Part shown: positions 1 through 7,612 of the stretch, piece by piece
Numbering within the stretch: position 1 is the first letter of the stretch
Layout: each line of letters opens with the position of its first letter
Source of the DNA: Streptomyces sp. MJM8645
GTDB taxonomy: Bacteria > Actinomycetota > Actinomycetes > Streptomycetales > Streptomycetaceae
NCBI RefSeq assembly: GCF_001625365.1
Contig: NZ_LJJF01000001.1
Location: 1,302,001-1,366,000, forward strand
Direction: 5' to 3'
DNA: 64,000 bases
Made by a program: the position numbers and the translations under genes
Notes under the pieces: model-generated
Told to the model about the DNA's origin: nothing
Seen by the model: only the letters and a program-made list of their open reading frames with translations
Database searches by the model: none

Positions 1-577
1 CGAAGTCCGCGATGGGCTCGCCTTCGGGCTCCTCCGGTGAGTCCACGTCGCGGAAGGTGGGTGCTTGCCGGGTCGGCTCCCACAACCGCCAGCGCTTCGC
101 CCCGTACTGCTGGACCACGACGACATCATGGTCGTCCCAGTGCCGGCCGAAGCCCTCCTGCTCGGTCCAGGAGGCGTAGGCGTTGGTCTGCACGGTTGTG
201 GCGACGAAGCGTTCCAGGTCCTCGGCTGCGCTTCGGATCGGCGGGTGGATCTCGTCGATCGCGTCCACGACGAGGGAGGCACCTTCGGCGAGCCTGGCGT
301 GCAGCTGGGCGGGGTGCAGCCGGTTCCAGGTCACCCCGCGTCGGTTGGTGGTCGGCGTCGAGTACCGGCTGACGGGGACGGTCTGGCCGTCCTGCGAGAG
401 CCGCAGCCGGGGCGGCTCGATGCGGTGGGTGGCGAGGATGGTGTTCAGATCGTCCCAGGACAGGAGGGGAGCGGTGTCGGCTCCATCTGCGGGGAACACG
501 GCGTAGGAGCGGTGGAGCGCCTGGGTGAGGAACTGGTCCCCACCCAGGCACACCGCCCACGAGGCGGTCTCAGGCAT
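1..577 (-). CDS. Cupin-4/JmjC-like Fe(II)/2-oxoglutarate oxygenase, partial
   Basis: The gene starts at ATG 577 and runs off the left edge, so only about 192 residues are visible. The segment around residues 143-168 carries H146-W-D148, an HxD iron-binding pair, followed by VVVVQQYGAKRWRLWEP, the hallmark strand of the cupin-4 (JmjC-like) family. Members of that family, such as the ribosomal oxygenases, hydroxylate arginine or histidine side chains of proteins. The distal histidine and the C-terminal part lie outside the window. The start follows GAGCAGGA and sits only 14 nt downstream of the stop of the 45-residue peptide gene, so the two are very likely co-transcribed. Substrate is not known; the peptide next door is the obvious candidate. 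The family call is confident. Confidence 0.8.
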   Translation of the reverse strand, partial: MPETASWAVCLGGDQFLTQALHRSYAVFPADGADTAPLLSWDDLNTILATHRIEPPRLRLSQDGQTVPVSRYSTPTTNRRGVTWNRLHPAQLHARLAEGASLVVDAIDEIHPPIRSAAEDLERFVATTVQTNAYASWTEQEGFGRHWDDHDVVVVQQYGAKRWRLWEPTRQAPTFRDVDSPEEPEGEPIADF

Positions 578-591
578 CGTGGGCGTCCTGC

Positions 592-729
592 TCAGGTGTC
601 GTTCTGGTCGGATCGGCCGCCGGTGTTGTCGGACGGCACGTCGGCCCGGGAGCGGGCGGCTCGGATGTTGCGGACGGCGACCAGCAGGCCGCCCTCGTCG
701 TCGTGAACGGCGGGCGTGGTGCTCTCCAT
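592..729 (-). CDS. 45-residue peptide, possible substrate of the adjacent oxygenase
   Basis: A 45-codon gene (first residues MESTTPAVHDDEGG) starts at ATG 729 behind a strong GGAAGGAAGG ribosome binding site. It contains no cysteine. The middle is arginine-rich and the C-terminal third is rich in Asp, Asn, Gly and Thr. It is followed after 14 nt by the cupin-4/JmjC-like oxygenase gene, and a HTH-TPR regulator is divergent. A short peptide immediately upstream of a peptide-modifying type of oxygenase suggests a ribosomally made, modified peptide, but this is inference and I do not recognise the family. The strong ribosome binding site and the spacing are what support it as a real gene. Confidence 0.6.
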   Translation of the reverse strand: MESTTPAVHDDEGGLLVAVRNIRAARSRADVPSDNTGGRSDQNDT

Positions 730-818
730 GCCTTGTCCTTCCTTCCAGTGGTATCGCCGTGGTGTCCGGCGAGCTCTACGAAATCGCTGCGAACCGTCTT
801 TGAACAGAGCAGAATTGC

Positions 819-833
819 TGCATTGACGCTGCA
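819..833. promoter_or_regulatory. Putative operator TGCA-N7-TGCA
   Basis: TGCA TTGACGC TGCA lies in the 177-nt divergent promoter between the peptide-oxygenase genes and the HTH-TPR regulator. The same architecture (TGCA, seven bases, TGCA) occurs at 6391-6405 upstream of the paralogous HTH-TPR regulator. It is a candidate autoregulatory site for this regulator family. Confidence 0.4.
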
Positions 834-906
834 TCTGTGTGGCAAAGCGTCCGCTGGCCTGGCACCTTCTGGCGCAAGCGGGTTCCGGCATTCTTGGGGA
901 CGGGCG

Positions 907-2313
907 ATGGGGGCACGGCGCGAGCGGTTCATCGCGTTGCGCATGAGCGCGGGGTACACGCAGGAGTCCCTCGCGATCGCGATGGGGGTCGACCGGACGA
1001 CGGTCGGCCGGTGGGATCGCGGTCAGGCTGTGCCCCGTCCGTGGCAGATGCCGAAGCTCGCCGACCTGTTGAGAGTTGACCAGAAGGAACTCTCCGAAGC
1101 CCTGCTGGACGCTCCTGGGCGGACCGGTCCAACCGGCAACATGGGGCCGGTGCAGGGTACTTCTCTGCCGGACGGAGCTGGCCGGCAAACTGCGACACCG
1201 GAAATGGAAGCGGCCGGCGCCGAGGAGACCAGGGCCGGCGTGGCGTCCATGGCCGTCATGGACGGCGGCGTCCGGGTCGGTTGCCGAACGGCCGACGGGA
1301 GGATCGTCTTCGTGAGCCTGCCGCGTCGGCCCCTGTTGCGGGCCGGCACCGCTGTCCTGGGCGTCACACCCTCCGAGAGATCCGCAGCACCCGGCCCCCG
1401 GGCCGTCCCACCGGCGCTTTCCACTGAGATCCACCCGGTCGAGAACATGCGGTTGCTCCGCAGGTCGCTGGTCGAGTGCGACAACGTCCTGGGGCCTCGC
1501 GAGGTCGTCGCCACGGCCCAGGAGCACGTGCGCCTCATCCAACATCTTCGCCGCGAGGCCTCCGGCCGGGACCGGCACGACCTTCTGCAAGTGCAGGCCG
1601 AATACGCCGAGTTCTGCAGCTGGCTCTACCAGGACAGCGGCGATCACCGTGCCGCCCAGTACTGGGCGGACCGCGCCGTCGACTGGGCGAGCGCCTCCGG
1701 CGAGCAGGACCTGACCGCCTACATCATGGCGCGGAAGTCCCAGCTCGCTGGCGACATGCAGGACTCCATCGAGGCGATCGACCTCGCCGCCGCGGCCCAG
1801 CGCTTGGCCGGCGCGGGAACTCGGTTGAACGCCATGGGGGCGGTGTACGCGGCCCACGGACACGCACTGCTCGGCGACGAGAGGACAGCGCAGCGCGCCT
1901 TCGACCAAGCTCTCGCGCTGCTCGCCAAGCCGCCAGAGGCACCGGCCGGCCGAGGCCGGTGGCTCAACGAGCCCTACGTGGAGGCCCAGCGCGCCCGGTC
2001 GTTGTCGTCGCTGGGGCGCCACCGTGAGGCGGCATCCGGCTTCGAGAAGGCGATCCGGGCCCTGCCCGCGAGCTACCAGCGAGACCGCGGTGTTTACCTC
2101 GCCCGTTCGGCCATCGCCCAATTCCACACCGACGGCCCCGAGCACGCCGCGACAACGGCCGCCGCGGCGCTGTCGATTGCGGCAACGACCGGGTCGGCGC
2201 GGATCCTCTCCGAGCTGGCGCACCTCGACACCCTGCTGCAAGGGTGTGACGGCGTACCGGAAGTCGCCCACTTCCGGCAGGCGCTCGACAGCGTCCTGCT
2301 CCATGAAGTGTGA
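907..2313 (+). CDS. HTH (XRE-type) transcriptional regulator with TPR-like C-terminal domain
   Basis: The start at ATG 907 puts the helix-turn-helix (SAGYTQESLAIAMGVDRTTV) within the first 40 residues. The protein of 468 residues continues with WDRGQAVPRPWQMPKLADLL, a linker of about 100 residues, and an alpha-helical tetratricopeptide-like half in which repeated A/L/W helices span roughly residues 180-460. It is a paralogue of the regulator at 4959-6317, sharing the N-terminal HTH and the PRPWQMP segment. It is divergent from the peptide-oxygenase pair and its stop overlaps or abuts the downstream reductase gene, so it may control both directions. Streptomycete regulators of this shape often sense small molecules or peptides through the TPR part. 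The ligand is unknown. Confidence 0.85.
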   Translation: MGARRERFIALRMSAGYTQESLAIAMGVDRTTVGRWDRGQAVPRPWQMPKLADLLRVDQKELSEALLDAPGRTGPTGNMGPVQGTSLPDGAGRQTATPEMEAAGAEETRAGVASMAVMDGGVRVGCRTADGRIVFVSLPRRPLLRAGTAVLGVTPSERSAAPGPRAVPPALSTEIHPVENMRLLRRSLVECDNVLGPREVVATAQEHVRLIQHLRREASGRDRHDLLQVQAEYAEFCSWLYQDSGDHRAAQYWADRAVDWASASGEQDLTAYIMARKSQLAGDMQDSIEAIDLAAAAQRLAGAGTRLNAMGAVYAAHGHALLGDERTAQRAFDQALALLAKPPEAPAGRGRWLNEPYVEAQRARSLSSLGRHREAASGFEKAIRALPASYQRDRGVYLARSAIAQFHTDGPEHAATTAAAALSIAATTGSARILSELAHLDTLLQGCDGVPEVAHFRQALDSVLLHEV

Positions 2314-2351
2314 TGACCAGAGCCCTGTTGTCCCGAGAGAACGGACCGCCG

Positions 2352-3035
2352 ATGGCCTCCCGCCCCTTCGTCCTGCTGAGCGTCGCAACGTCCGTCGACG
2401 GTCACATCGACGACGCCTCCCCCGAGCGTCTGCTGCTGTCGAACGCCGAGGACTTCGACCGCGTCGACCATGTCCGAGCCGAATCCGACGCCATCCTCAT
2501 CGGCGGAAACACCCTTCGCAGCGACAACCCCCGCCTGCTGGTCAACAGCGAGAAGCGCCGCGCCGACCGGATCGCGGCCGGCAAGCCCGAGTACCCCCTC
2601 AAGGTCACCATCTCCGCCAGCGGCGACCTCAGCCGGGACCTCAAGTTCTGGCACTTCGGCGACAAGAAGGTCGTCTACACCACCGACGCTGCCGCACCGA
2701 AGCTTCGGGAAACGCTCGACGGCCTCGCCGACGTCGTCAGCACCGGCCCCACCGTCGACTTCGGTGCGCTGCTCGACGACCTCGCCACCCGCGGGGTCGG
2801 CCGCCTCATGGTCGAGGGCGGCGGGCAGATCCACACCCAGTTCCTCTCCCAGGGGCTGGCCGACGAGATCCACCTCGCCATCGCCCCGCTGCTCGTCGGC
2901 GACGCCGCCGCACCGCGCTTCCTCCACCCGGCGGACTACCCCGGTGGAAGCAGCCGACGGATGGGACTTCTGGAAGCTCGGACGATCGGCGACGTCGTGC
3001 TGCTGCGGTACGCCCCCAAGCCTGCGTCCAACTGA
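2352..3035 (+). CDS. RibD C-terminal (dihydrofolate-reductase-like) reductase
   Basis: The 227-residue protein is a stand-alone RibD-C/DHFR-like reductase domain: RPFVLLSVATSVDGHIDD at the N-terminus, AILIGGNTLRSDNPRL near residue 50, and VEGGGQIHTQFL near residue 150 are the family's conserved blocks. RibD-C enzymes reduce the ribosyl-amino-pyrimidine of riboflavin biosynthesis with NADPH; isolated copies are also found in secondary metabolism. No deaminase domain is attached. ATG 2352, behind GAGAGAACGGA, is preferred because homologues begin at this point. An alternative ATG at 2313 would overlap the stop of the upstream regulator and add 13 residues. Co-transcription with the HTH-TPR regulator is likely. 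The specific substrate cannot be read from sequence. Confidence 0.85.
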   Translation: MASRPFVLLSVATSVDGHIDDASPERLLLSNAEDFDRVDHVRAESDAILIGGNTLRSDNPRLLVNSEKRRADRIAAGKPEYPLKVTISASGDLSRDLKFWHFGDKKVVYTTDAAAPKLRETLDGLADVVSTGPTVDFGALLDDLATRGVGRLMVEGGGQIHTQFLSQGLADEIHLAIAPLLVGDAAAPRFLHPADYPGGSSRRMGLLEARTIGDVVLLRYAPKPASN

Positions 3036-3074
3036 TCGTCGGGGGCGTCACGCCCGTCGTTGAGCTCCCGTACG

Positions 3075-3137
3075 GGAGAGCCACCGTTGTTTGGCCTCGA
3101 AGGCTTCCTCGGCCACTGCCGGGTACGGTGGCTCTCC
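3075..3137. terminator. Inverted repeat, probable terminator
   Basis: A perfect 13-bp inverted repeat (GGAGAGCCACCGT at 3075-3087, complement at 3125-3137) encloses a 37-nt loop that can form a smaller GAAG/CTTC hairpin. It follows the reductase gene and precedes the S9 peptidase gene. There is no T-tract, as is usual in this genus. Confidence 0.45.
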
Positions 3138-3193
3138 AGGCGGGCGGATAGCCTACGAGCAGCCTGCAGCGCAGCTGAGAGGACCTCGACTGT

Positions 3194-4981
3194 ATGACCG
3201 ACGGCATCGGGCTCCCGCCCGAGTGGGTGGCCCGGAAAGTTGTGGCGTACGACGAGCTCCGGTCGGCGTCGGGCTCACTGTGGTGGTTGCAGTCGGATCC
3301 TGATCACGGCGGATGCCGACGAGTCATGCGCGCCGACCGGTCGGGCACGGCCGTCGCGGTGACGTCCCCCGACTTCTCAGTCGGAGGCCAGCTCCATGCC
3401 TACGGTGGCGGCGCCTTCGCGGTGACGTCGGGGGGAGTGTGGTTCGTCGGTGACGACGGTTCCCTCCTTCGGCAAGCGGCTGGCCGCGCGCCCGAGCGGA
3501 TCGACTCTGTCGTTGGGTCCGTGCAGTACGGAGACCTCGCTCCGGCACCGGACGGTGGTCTGCTCGCGGTTCACGGGGACGGCACCGTGGACGAGATCAT
3601 CTCTGTGTCCCGGGCCGGGCACACCCGGGTCCTGGTTCGCTCCCGCGGGTTCCTCGGCTCTCCTCGGCTGGCGGCAGGCACCCTGGCGTACGTGGAGTGG
3701 CAGCGCGACCAGATGCCGTGGGACAGCACTCGCCTCGTGCTGGCCGACATCCGATCGGACATCGTCGGGCCGAGCCGCGTTGTGGCAGGCGGCCTCGGAG
3801 AGTCGGCGGTGCAGCCCTCCTGGGGACCGGACGGCCTGCTGTACTTCATGTCGGACCGGACAGGGTGGTGGAACCTGTACCGGCTGCGCGACGGCGTGGT
3901 GGAGCCGGTCGCGCCGATCGAAGCGGACTGCGCGCCGGCGCCCTGGGAAGGCGGCTACCAGTCTTACGGATTCGCCGCCGACGGCACCATCGTGCTGACG
4001 GTGATGAACGGATTCACCACCGAGCTGCTCGCCGTCGACACCGACGGCGGTCGGCGACAAGTCGGCTCGAATCTCACGTCCGTGAAGCCGTACGTCACCG
4101 TCGATGGTGGTCTCCTGGCCGTGGTCGGCTCCACTGCGAGCAGCCCGCCGGCCATCTGGTCAGTCGACCTGGCAGCGCGGACGGACGCCCAGACCTTCCC
4201 GGTGGGCAAGGCTTCCGAGTTCCCTGTGCCCTGGACGCCGATTCCGCCCTCGGTCGAGACCATCGCGGGTCCGGGGGGGCCGGTGCGCTTCCTGCTGCAC
4301 CTGCCGCCCGAAGACACGCGACCGGGGCTTCTCCTTGTGCGGGCCCATCCCGGTCCGACGGACGACGTCCCCCTCCGGCTGGACTGGGTCACTCAGTACT
4401 TCGTCAGCCACGGCTTCACCGTCGCCGAAGTTCTCTACCGAGGCAGTACGGGTCAGGGACGCGCCTTCCGGCAGTCGCTGCATGCCCACTGGGGCACCTA
4501 CGACGTCGACGACTGCGCGGCCGTCGCAGAACACCTCCTGACGCTCGGCCAGGCGACTCCTGGAGCGGTGTTCATCAGTGGGGCGAGCGCGGGCGGGTAC
4601 ACGGCGCTCCAAGCAGCATGCCGTCCGGGACCGTTCGCTGCCGCCACAGCCATCTCGGCGATCATCGACCCCGCTCTATGGGAGCTGTCCGTTCCGGCAT
4701 TTCAGCGGCCGCACGCAGCTGCGCTGCGAGGGCCGGCCGGCGCGGTGAAGCCCGAGCGGGTCCGCTGCCCTGTGCTGGTGATCCATGGCTCCGCCGACAC
4801 GATCACGTCTGCGGAGGAGGCCATGCACTTCGCCAAGGAGCTGGCCGGCCGAGGCGGTGAGCATGGCAGCCTGCTATTGGAGGGCGGTGACCACTACCTG
4901 TCGGCGCCCTTGGCACGGGAGCAGGCGCTCCGCGCCGAACTCGACTTCTACCGGCGCATCATGAGCCGCCTGCCAGCGTGA
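3194..4981 (+). CDS. S9 family (prolyl oligopeptidase-like) peptidase
   Basis: The 595-residue protein has an N-terminal beta-propeller-like region (about residues 20-350, with repeats such as PSWGPDGLLYFMSDRTGWWNLY) and a C-terminal alpha/beta-hydrolase domain. The catalytic triad is visible: Ser465 in GASAGGYT, Asp535 in HGSADT and His567 in GGDHYL. This is the acylaminoacyl-peptidase/dipeptidyl-peptidase branch of S9, which removes N-terminal residues or dipeptides from short peptides. There is no signal peptide, so a cytoplasmic role is expected. Start ATG 3194 follows GAGAGGA. The 3' end overlaps the convergent HTH-TPR regulator gene by 23 bp. A role in processing a peptide encoded in this locus is possible but unproven. 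Confidence 0.85.
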   Translation: MTDGIGLPPEWVARKVVAYDELRSASGSLWWLQSDPDHGGCRRVMRADRSGTAVAVTSPDFSVGGQLHAYGGGAFAVTSGGVWFVGDDGSLLRQAAGRAPERIDSVVGSVQYGDLAPAPDGGLLAVHGDGTVDEIISVSRAGHTRVLVRSRGFLGSPRLAAGTLAYVEWQRDQMPWDSTRLVLADIRSDIVGPSRVVAGGLGESAVQPSWGPDGLLYFMSDRTGWWNLYRLRDGVVEPVAPIEADCAPAPWEGGYQSYGFAADGTIVLTVMNGFTTELLAVDTDGGRRQVGSNLTSVKPYVTVDGGLLAVVGSTASSPPAIWSVDLAARTDAQTFPVGKASEFPVPWTPIPPSVETIAGPGGPVRFLLHLPPEDTRPGLLLVRAHPGPTDDVPLRLDWVTQYFVSHGFTVAEVLYRGSTGQGRAFRQSLHAHWGTYDVDDCAAVAEHLLTLGQATPGAVFISGASAGGYTALQAACRPGPFAAATAISAIIDPALWELSVPAFQRPHAAALRGPAGAVKPERVRCPVLVIHGSADTITSAEEAMHFAKELAGRGGEHGSLLLEGGDHYLSAPLAREQALRAELDFYRRIMSRLPA

Positions 4982-6317
4982 CCGCCAGCTTGTCGGCGTC
5001 CGGCAACACGGCCCTGGCGAACTCACGCAGTTCCCGGACCGCAACGTAGTCGGCGTGTGTCTGCAGGTCGGCCAGGATGCTGGCCACCCGCTCGACGCAT
5101 CGTCCCGATCCTGTCCGGGCAGCGTAGACGACGGCATCGCGGCCGACCGCGCACGCCTGGTCGACGTCCCCGCTGCGCAGCCAGGTCGCGGCGAGCAGAG
5201 CAGCATCGATCGCGCGCCGACGGACTTTGTCCTTGCCGACGCCCCCGAGGGCGTCGGCAAGCTGGATCCTGGCGTCCGGCGCACGGCCGAGGTCGTGGAG
5301 GCAGTGGGCGGCCTCGTCCGCGAGGTAGGCGTGGGTGAAGTAACGGATCCAGGCGGGTTCGTCTTCCACGCTGGCTGCTTCGAGGAGCTTCTCGGCTTCG
5401 AGGATCAGCCGGGTCGCCTCGCTCTCCCTGAGCATTCTGGCGTTCGCTCGGGCGACGACAGCCGTGATGGCCGCGCGCGTGGCCGGGCTCGCGGCGGTAC
5501 CGGCTGCGGCGCGGGCGGAGGAGGCCCACCGCAGGGCGGTCTCCGGATTCCCGCGGTGCAGGGCGAGGTGCCCGAGGTTCACGGCCACGAGGTAGGCACC
5601 GTACGCCTGATCGCCGGTTGCCGTCGTCAGGGCCAAGGCGCGCTGGTAGTACTCCAGGGCCCTGTCGGGGTTACCGATGTCGACGGCCTGGTACCCGGCA
5701 AGCTCGCAGAACCCGACGGTGAGCTGGGCACGTTGACGCGCGACCTGTTCGTCGACGGCAGGCCGGCGCAGAAGGCCTTCGAGTTCGGTGTCGATGTAGG
5801 AGCTGACCTGCTGCCAGTGCTGACGGGCCCCGTGCGTGTGGTCGAGCTGGCGGAACATGCCGAGCATCCCCTCCGCGACAACGACGTCCTCTTCCGTGAC
5901 CCACAGCGACAGAGCGGGAGCTGGAGCTTTCGCGTTGACGGATGCCCAGTCGCCGATCAGGGCGTCTACCGTGGCGAGCCGCGGTCCCACGTTGCCAAGC
6001 TCGGAGGCGGCTCCTTTCCAGGTGGTTCCTGGTCCTGGCAGCGAAAGCGCGGCCGCCGCGGACTCGCCGCGCTCTACCTCTGCTCCCGATTGGGGAGCGC
6101 AATCAGCATCCGGGTTCCCGAAGACCGCGGAGCGCAACTCGTCCTGGGAGGCCTTCAGGAGTCTGGCGAGCCTCGGCATCTGCCATGGGCGCGGTGTTGC
6201 CTTGCCGTTCTCCCACCGGTGGATTGTCGTCCGGTCCACATCCATCGCCGTCGCCAGCTGTTCCTGGGTGTAGCCGGCGGCCCTGCGCAACACGGCGAGC
6301 CGTCCCCATCGCGTCAT
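4959..6317 (-). CDS. HTH (XRE-type) transcriptional regulator with TPR-like domain, paralogue of 907-2313
   Basis: The 452-residue protein begins at ATG 6317 behind GAGGGAG. The HTH covers residues 10-35 (AAGYTQEQLATAMDVDRTTI) and is followed by PRPWQMPRLARLLKASQDEL, matching the first regulator. The rest is alpha-helical with tetratricopeptide-like repeats (for example NPDRALEYYQRAL and NPETALRWASSA, spaced about 40 residues apart). It is divergent from the 326-residue protein at 6566-7546, across an intergenic region that carries TGCA-N7-TGCA. Transcription converges on the S9 peptidase gene. Family membership is clear; target genes and ligand are not known. Confidence 0.85.
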   Translation of the reverse strand: MTRWGRLAVLRRAAGYTQEQLATAMDVDRTTIHRWENGKATPRPWQMPRLARLLKASQDELRSAVFGNPDADCAPQSGAEVERGESAAAALSLPGPGTTWKGAASELGNVGPRLATVDALIGDWASVNAKAPAPALSLWVTEEDVVVAEGMLGMFRQLDHTHGARQHWQQVSSYIDTELEGLLRRPAVDEQVARQRAQLTVGFCELAGYQAVDIGNPDRALEYYQRALALTTATGDQAYGAYLVAVNLGHLALHRGNPETALRWASSARAAAGTAASPATRAAITAVVARANARMLRESEATRLILEAEKLLEAASVEDEPAWIRYFTHAYLADEAAHCLHDLGRAPDARIQLADALGGVGKDKVRRRAIDAALLAATWLRSGDVDQACAVGRDAVVYAARTGSGRCVERVASILADLQTHADYVAVRELREFARAVLPDADKLAVTLAGGS

Positions 6318-6390
6318 TGCGCTCCCTCAGAGAATTTTGGCCGTTGACTTCGCAGGTCATGGGCAGATTTTCAACATCAACGCCGCACGG

Positions 6391-6405
6391 TGCAACAAGT
6401 CTGCA
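6391..6405. promoter_or_regulatory. Putative operator TGCA-N7-TGCA
   Basis: TGCA ACAAGTC TGCA lies 73 nt upstream of the second HTH-TPR regulator, in the 248-nt divergent region 6318-6565. It has the same spacing as the site at 819-833 near the paralogous regulator. No other structure was noticed in this intergenic region apart from a TTGACT hexamer near 6342. Confidence 0.4.
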
Positions 6406-6565
6406 CTGTCACAGGGGCTTTGGCTGGTGGTTCCGTATGACCCGCCCAGATTCGGCAGCACCGGTCGGACCCGAGCATCGCACAGGCTCCGGCGACTCGA
6501 CGGTTGCCTACTCTCCCGCCCATGTTTCGGGCGCGATCGGCATCGCCTCCAGAAAGGACCCGGCC

Positions 6566-7546
6566 GTGGACACAGCCTTCACCCTTGATCCAGGTCGGTT
6601 CGTCCAGCACCCTGGCGGCCACGACGGCGAGCTTCGTGGGGCTGTGGAGGAGTTGCAGCAGGGGCGCTGGATGGCTGCCCGCGCGGTGCTGGCGCAGTCG
6701 TGGGGCGACTGGCCGGTGTGGACGGCTCGTACCCAGGTCCTCGCCGCTGTCGCGTCGCGTACGGACGTCCTCAACCACTGGCGAGCCGAGGCCGCGGGCA
6801 GCGTCGGCCTGGTGACTCTCCTGGCGCGGGCGGCGGTGGACCGGGCTCTCATGGCAAGTGCTCAGCCGACGGATCCCCGGACTGTTGCCCGGCTGGAGCA
6901 CTCGGCCCGGGAGCTGTGCTGGGATGCGGCGGCCACGCTCGCCGACGACCCGGTGCCGTGGATCTGCCTGCTCGCCCTGGCGCAGTTGGACCTCAGCCAG
7001 GCCCGTCCCGAACATCGGGTGCCGGCACCCGACCAGATGCTCCCGCCCGGACCGTGGGGGCTTCTCGCCCAGGCCCAACGGGCGGACCCCTGGAACCGGG
7101 AGGCGTTCCACCGGATGCTCCGCGTCTGGCTCGCCCGCGGTAGCTCCGGCACGGCGAGCGAGTTCCTGGCGGCGTTCCTGCCCGGCGCGCCGGCGGGTTC
7201 GCCCTTGCACGCCCTTCCGCTGTACGTGTTCGTCGATCGGTATCGCCGGGCGCCGCTCAGGAACGCGGCCGAGCTGCTGTGGACGAAGGACGAACGTGTC
7301 CGTGCCGCAGTGCTGCGGGCGTACGAGAACTGGCGGGTGGCACCCGGAGAGCAGGGTCGGTGGCCGGTGGTGGACGAGAGCCACCTGGCGCACGCGCTCT
7401 GGGCGGCCCGTCGTCCCGTCGATGCTGCCGAGGTGTTCGCGGTGATGTCGCCATTCGTCTCGTCCCAGCCGTGGGTGAGCGTCGGCGATCGGCCGGACGA
7501 CCTCTTCCGGCAGGCCCTTGCCCAGTCGTGCGCCGCCGGCCGCTGA
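6566..7546 (+). CDS. Hypothetical protein, alpha-helical
   Basis: GTG 6566 behind AAAGGA gives 326 residues. I do not recognise the family. The protein is rich in Ala, Trp and Leu, has no signal peptide or membrane segment, and looks like a helical-repeat protein. It contains an ARELCWDAAATLADDPVPW block near residue 115 and several Trp-Pro or Trp-Asn turns. It lies 66 nt upstream of the permease/glutamine-synthetase-like operon and is in the same direction, so it may belong to it. It is divergent from the HTH-TPR regulator. Confidence 0.6.
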   Translation: MDTAFTLDPGRFVQHPGGHDGELRGAVEELQQGRWMAARAVLAQSWGDWPVWTARTQVLAAVASRTDVLNHWRAEAAGSVGLVTLLARAAVDRALMASAQPTDPRTVARLEHSARELCWDAAATLADDPVPWICLLALAQLDLSQARPEHRVPAPDQMLPPGPWGLLAQAQRADPWNREAFHRMLRVWLARGSSGTASEFLAAFLPGAPAGSPLHALPLYVFVDRYRRAPLRNAAELLWTKDERVRAAVLRAYENWRVAPGEQGRWPVVDESHLAHALWAARRPVDAAEVFAVMSPFVSSQPWVSVGDRPDDLFRQALAQSCAAGR

Positions 7547-7612
7547 CCTCTCCTCCTTCCCCGGTCAGCGAACCGGGATCCGACACCACCGACCTTCCTC
7601 GGAGGCTTCCTC

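Noticed and set aside
592..2388. Long minus-strand open frame (598 codons) across the HTH-TPR regulator
   Set aside because: It is antisense to the regulator; only the last 45 codons, behind a strong ribosome binding site, have their own signals.
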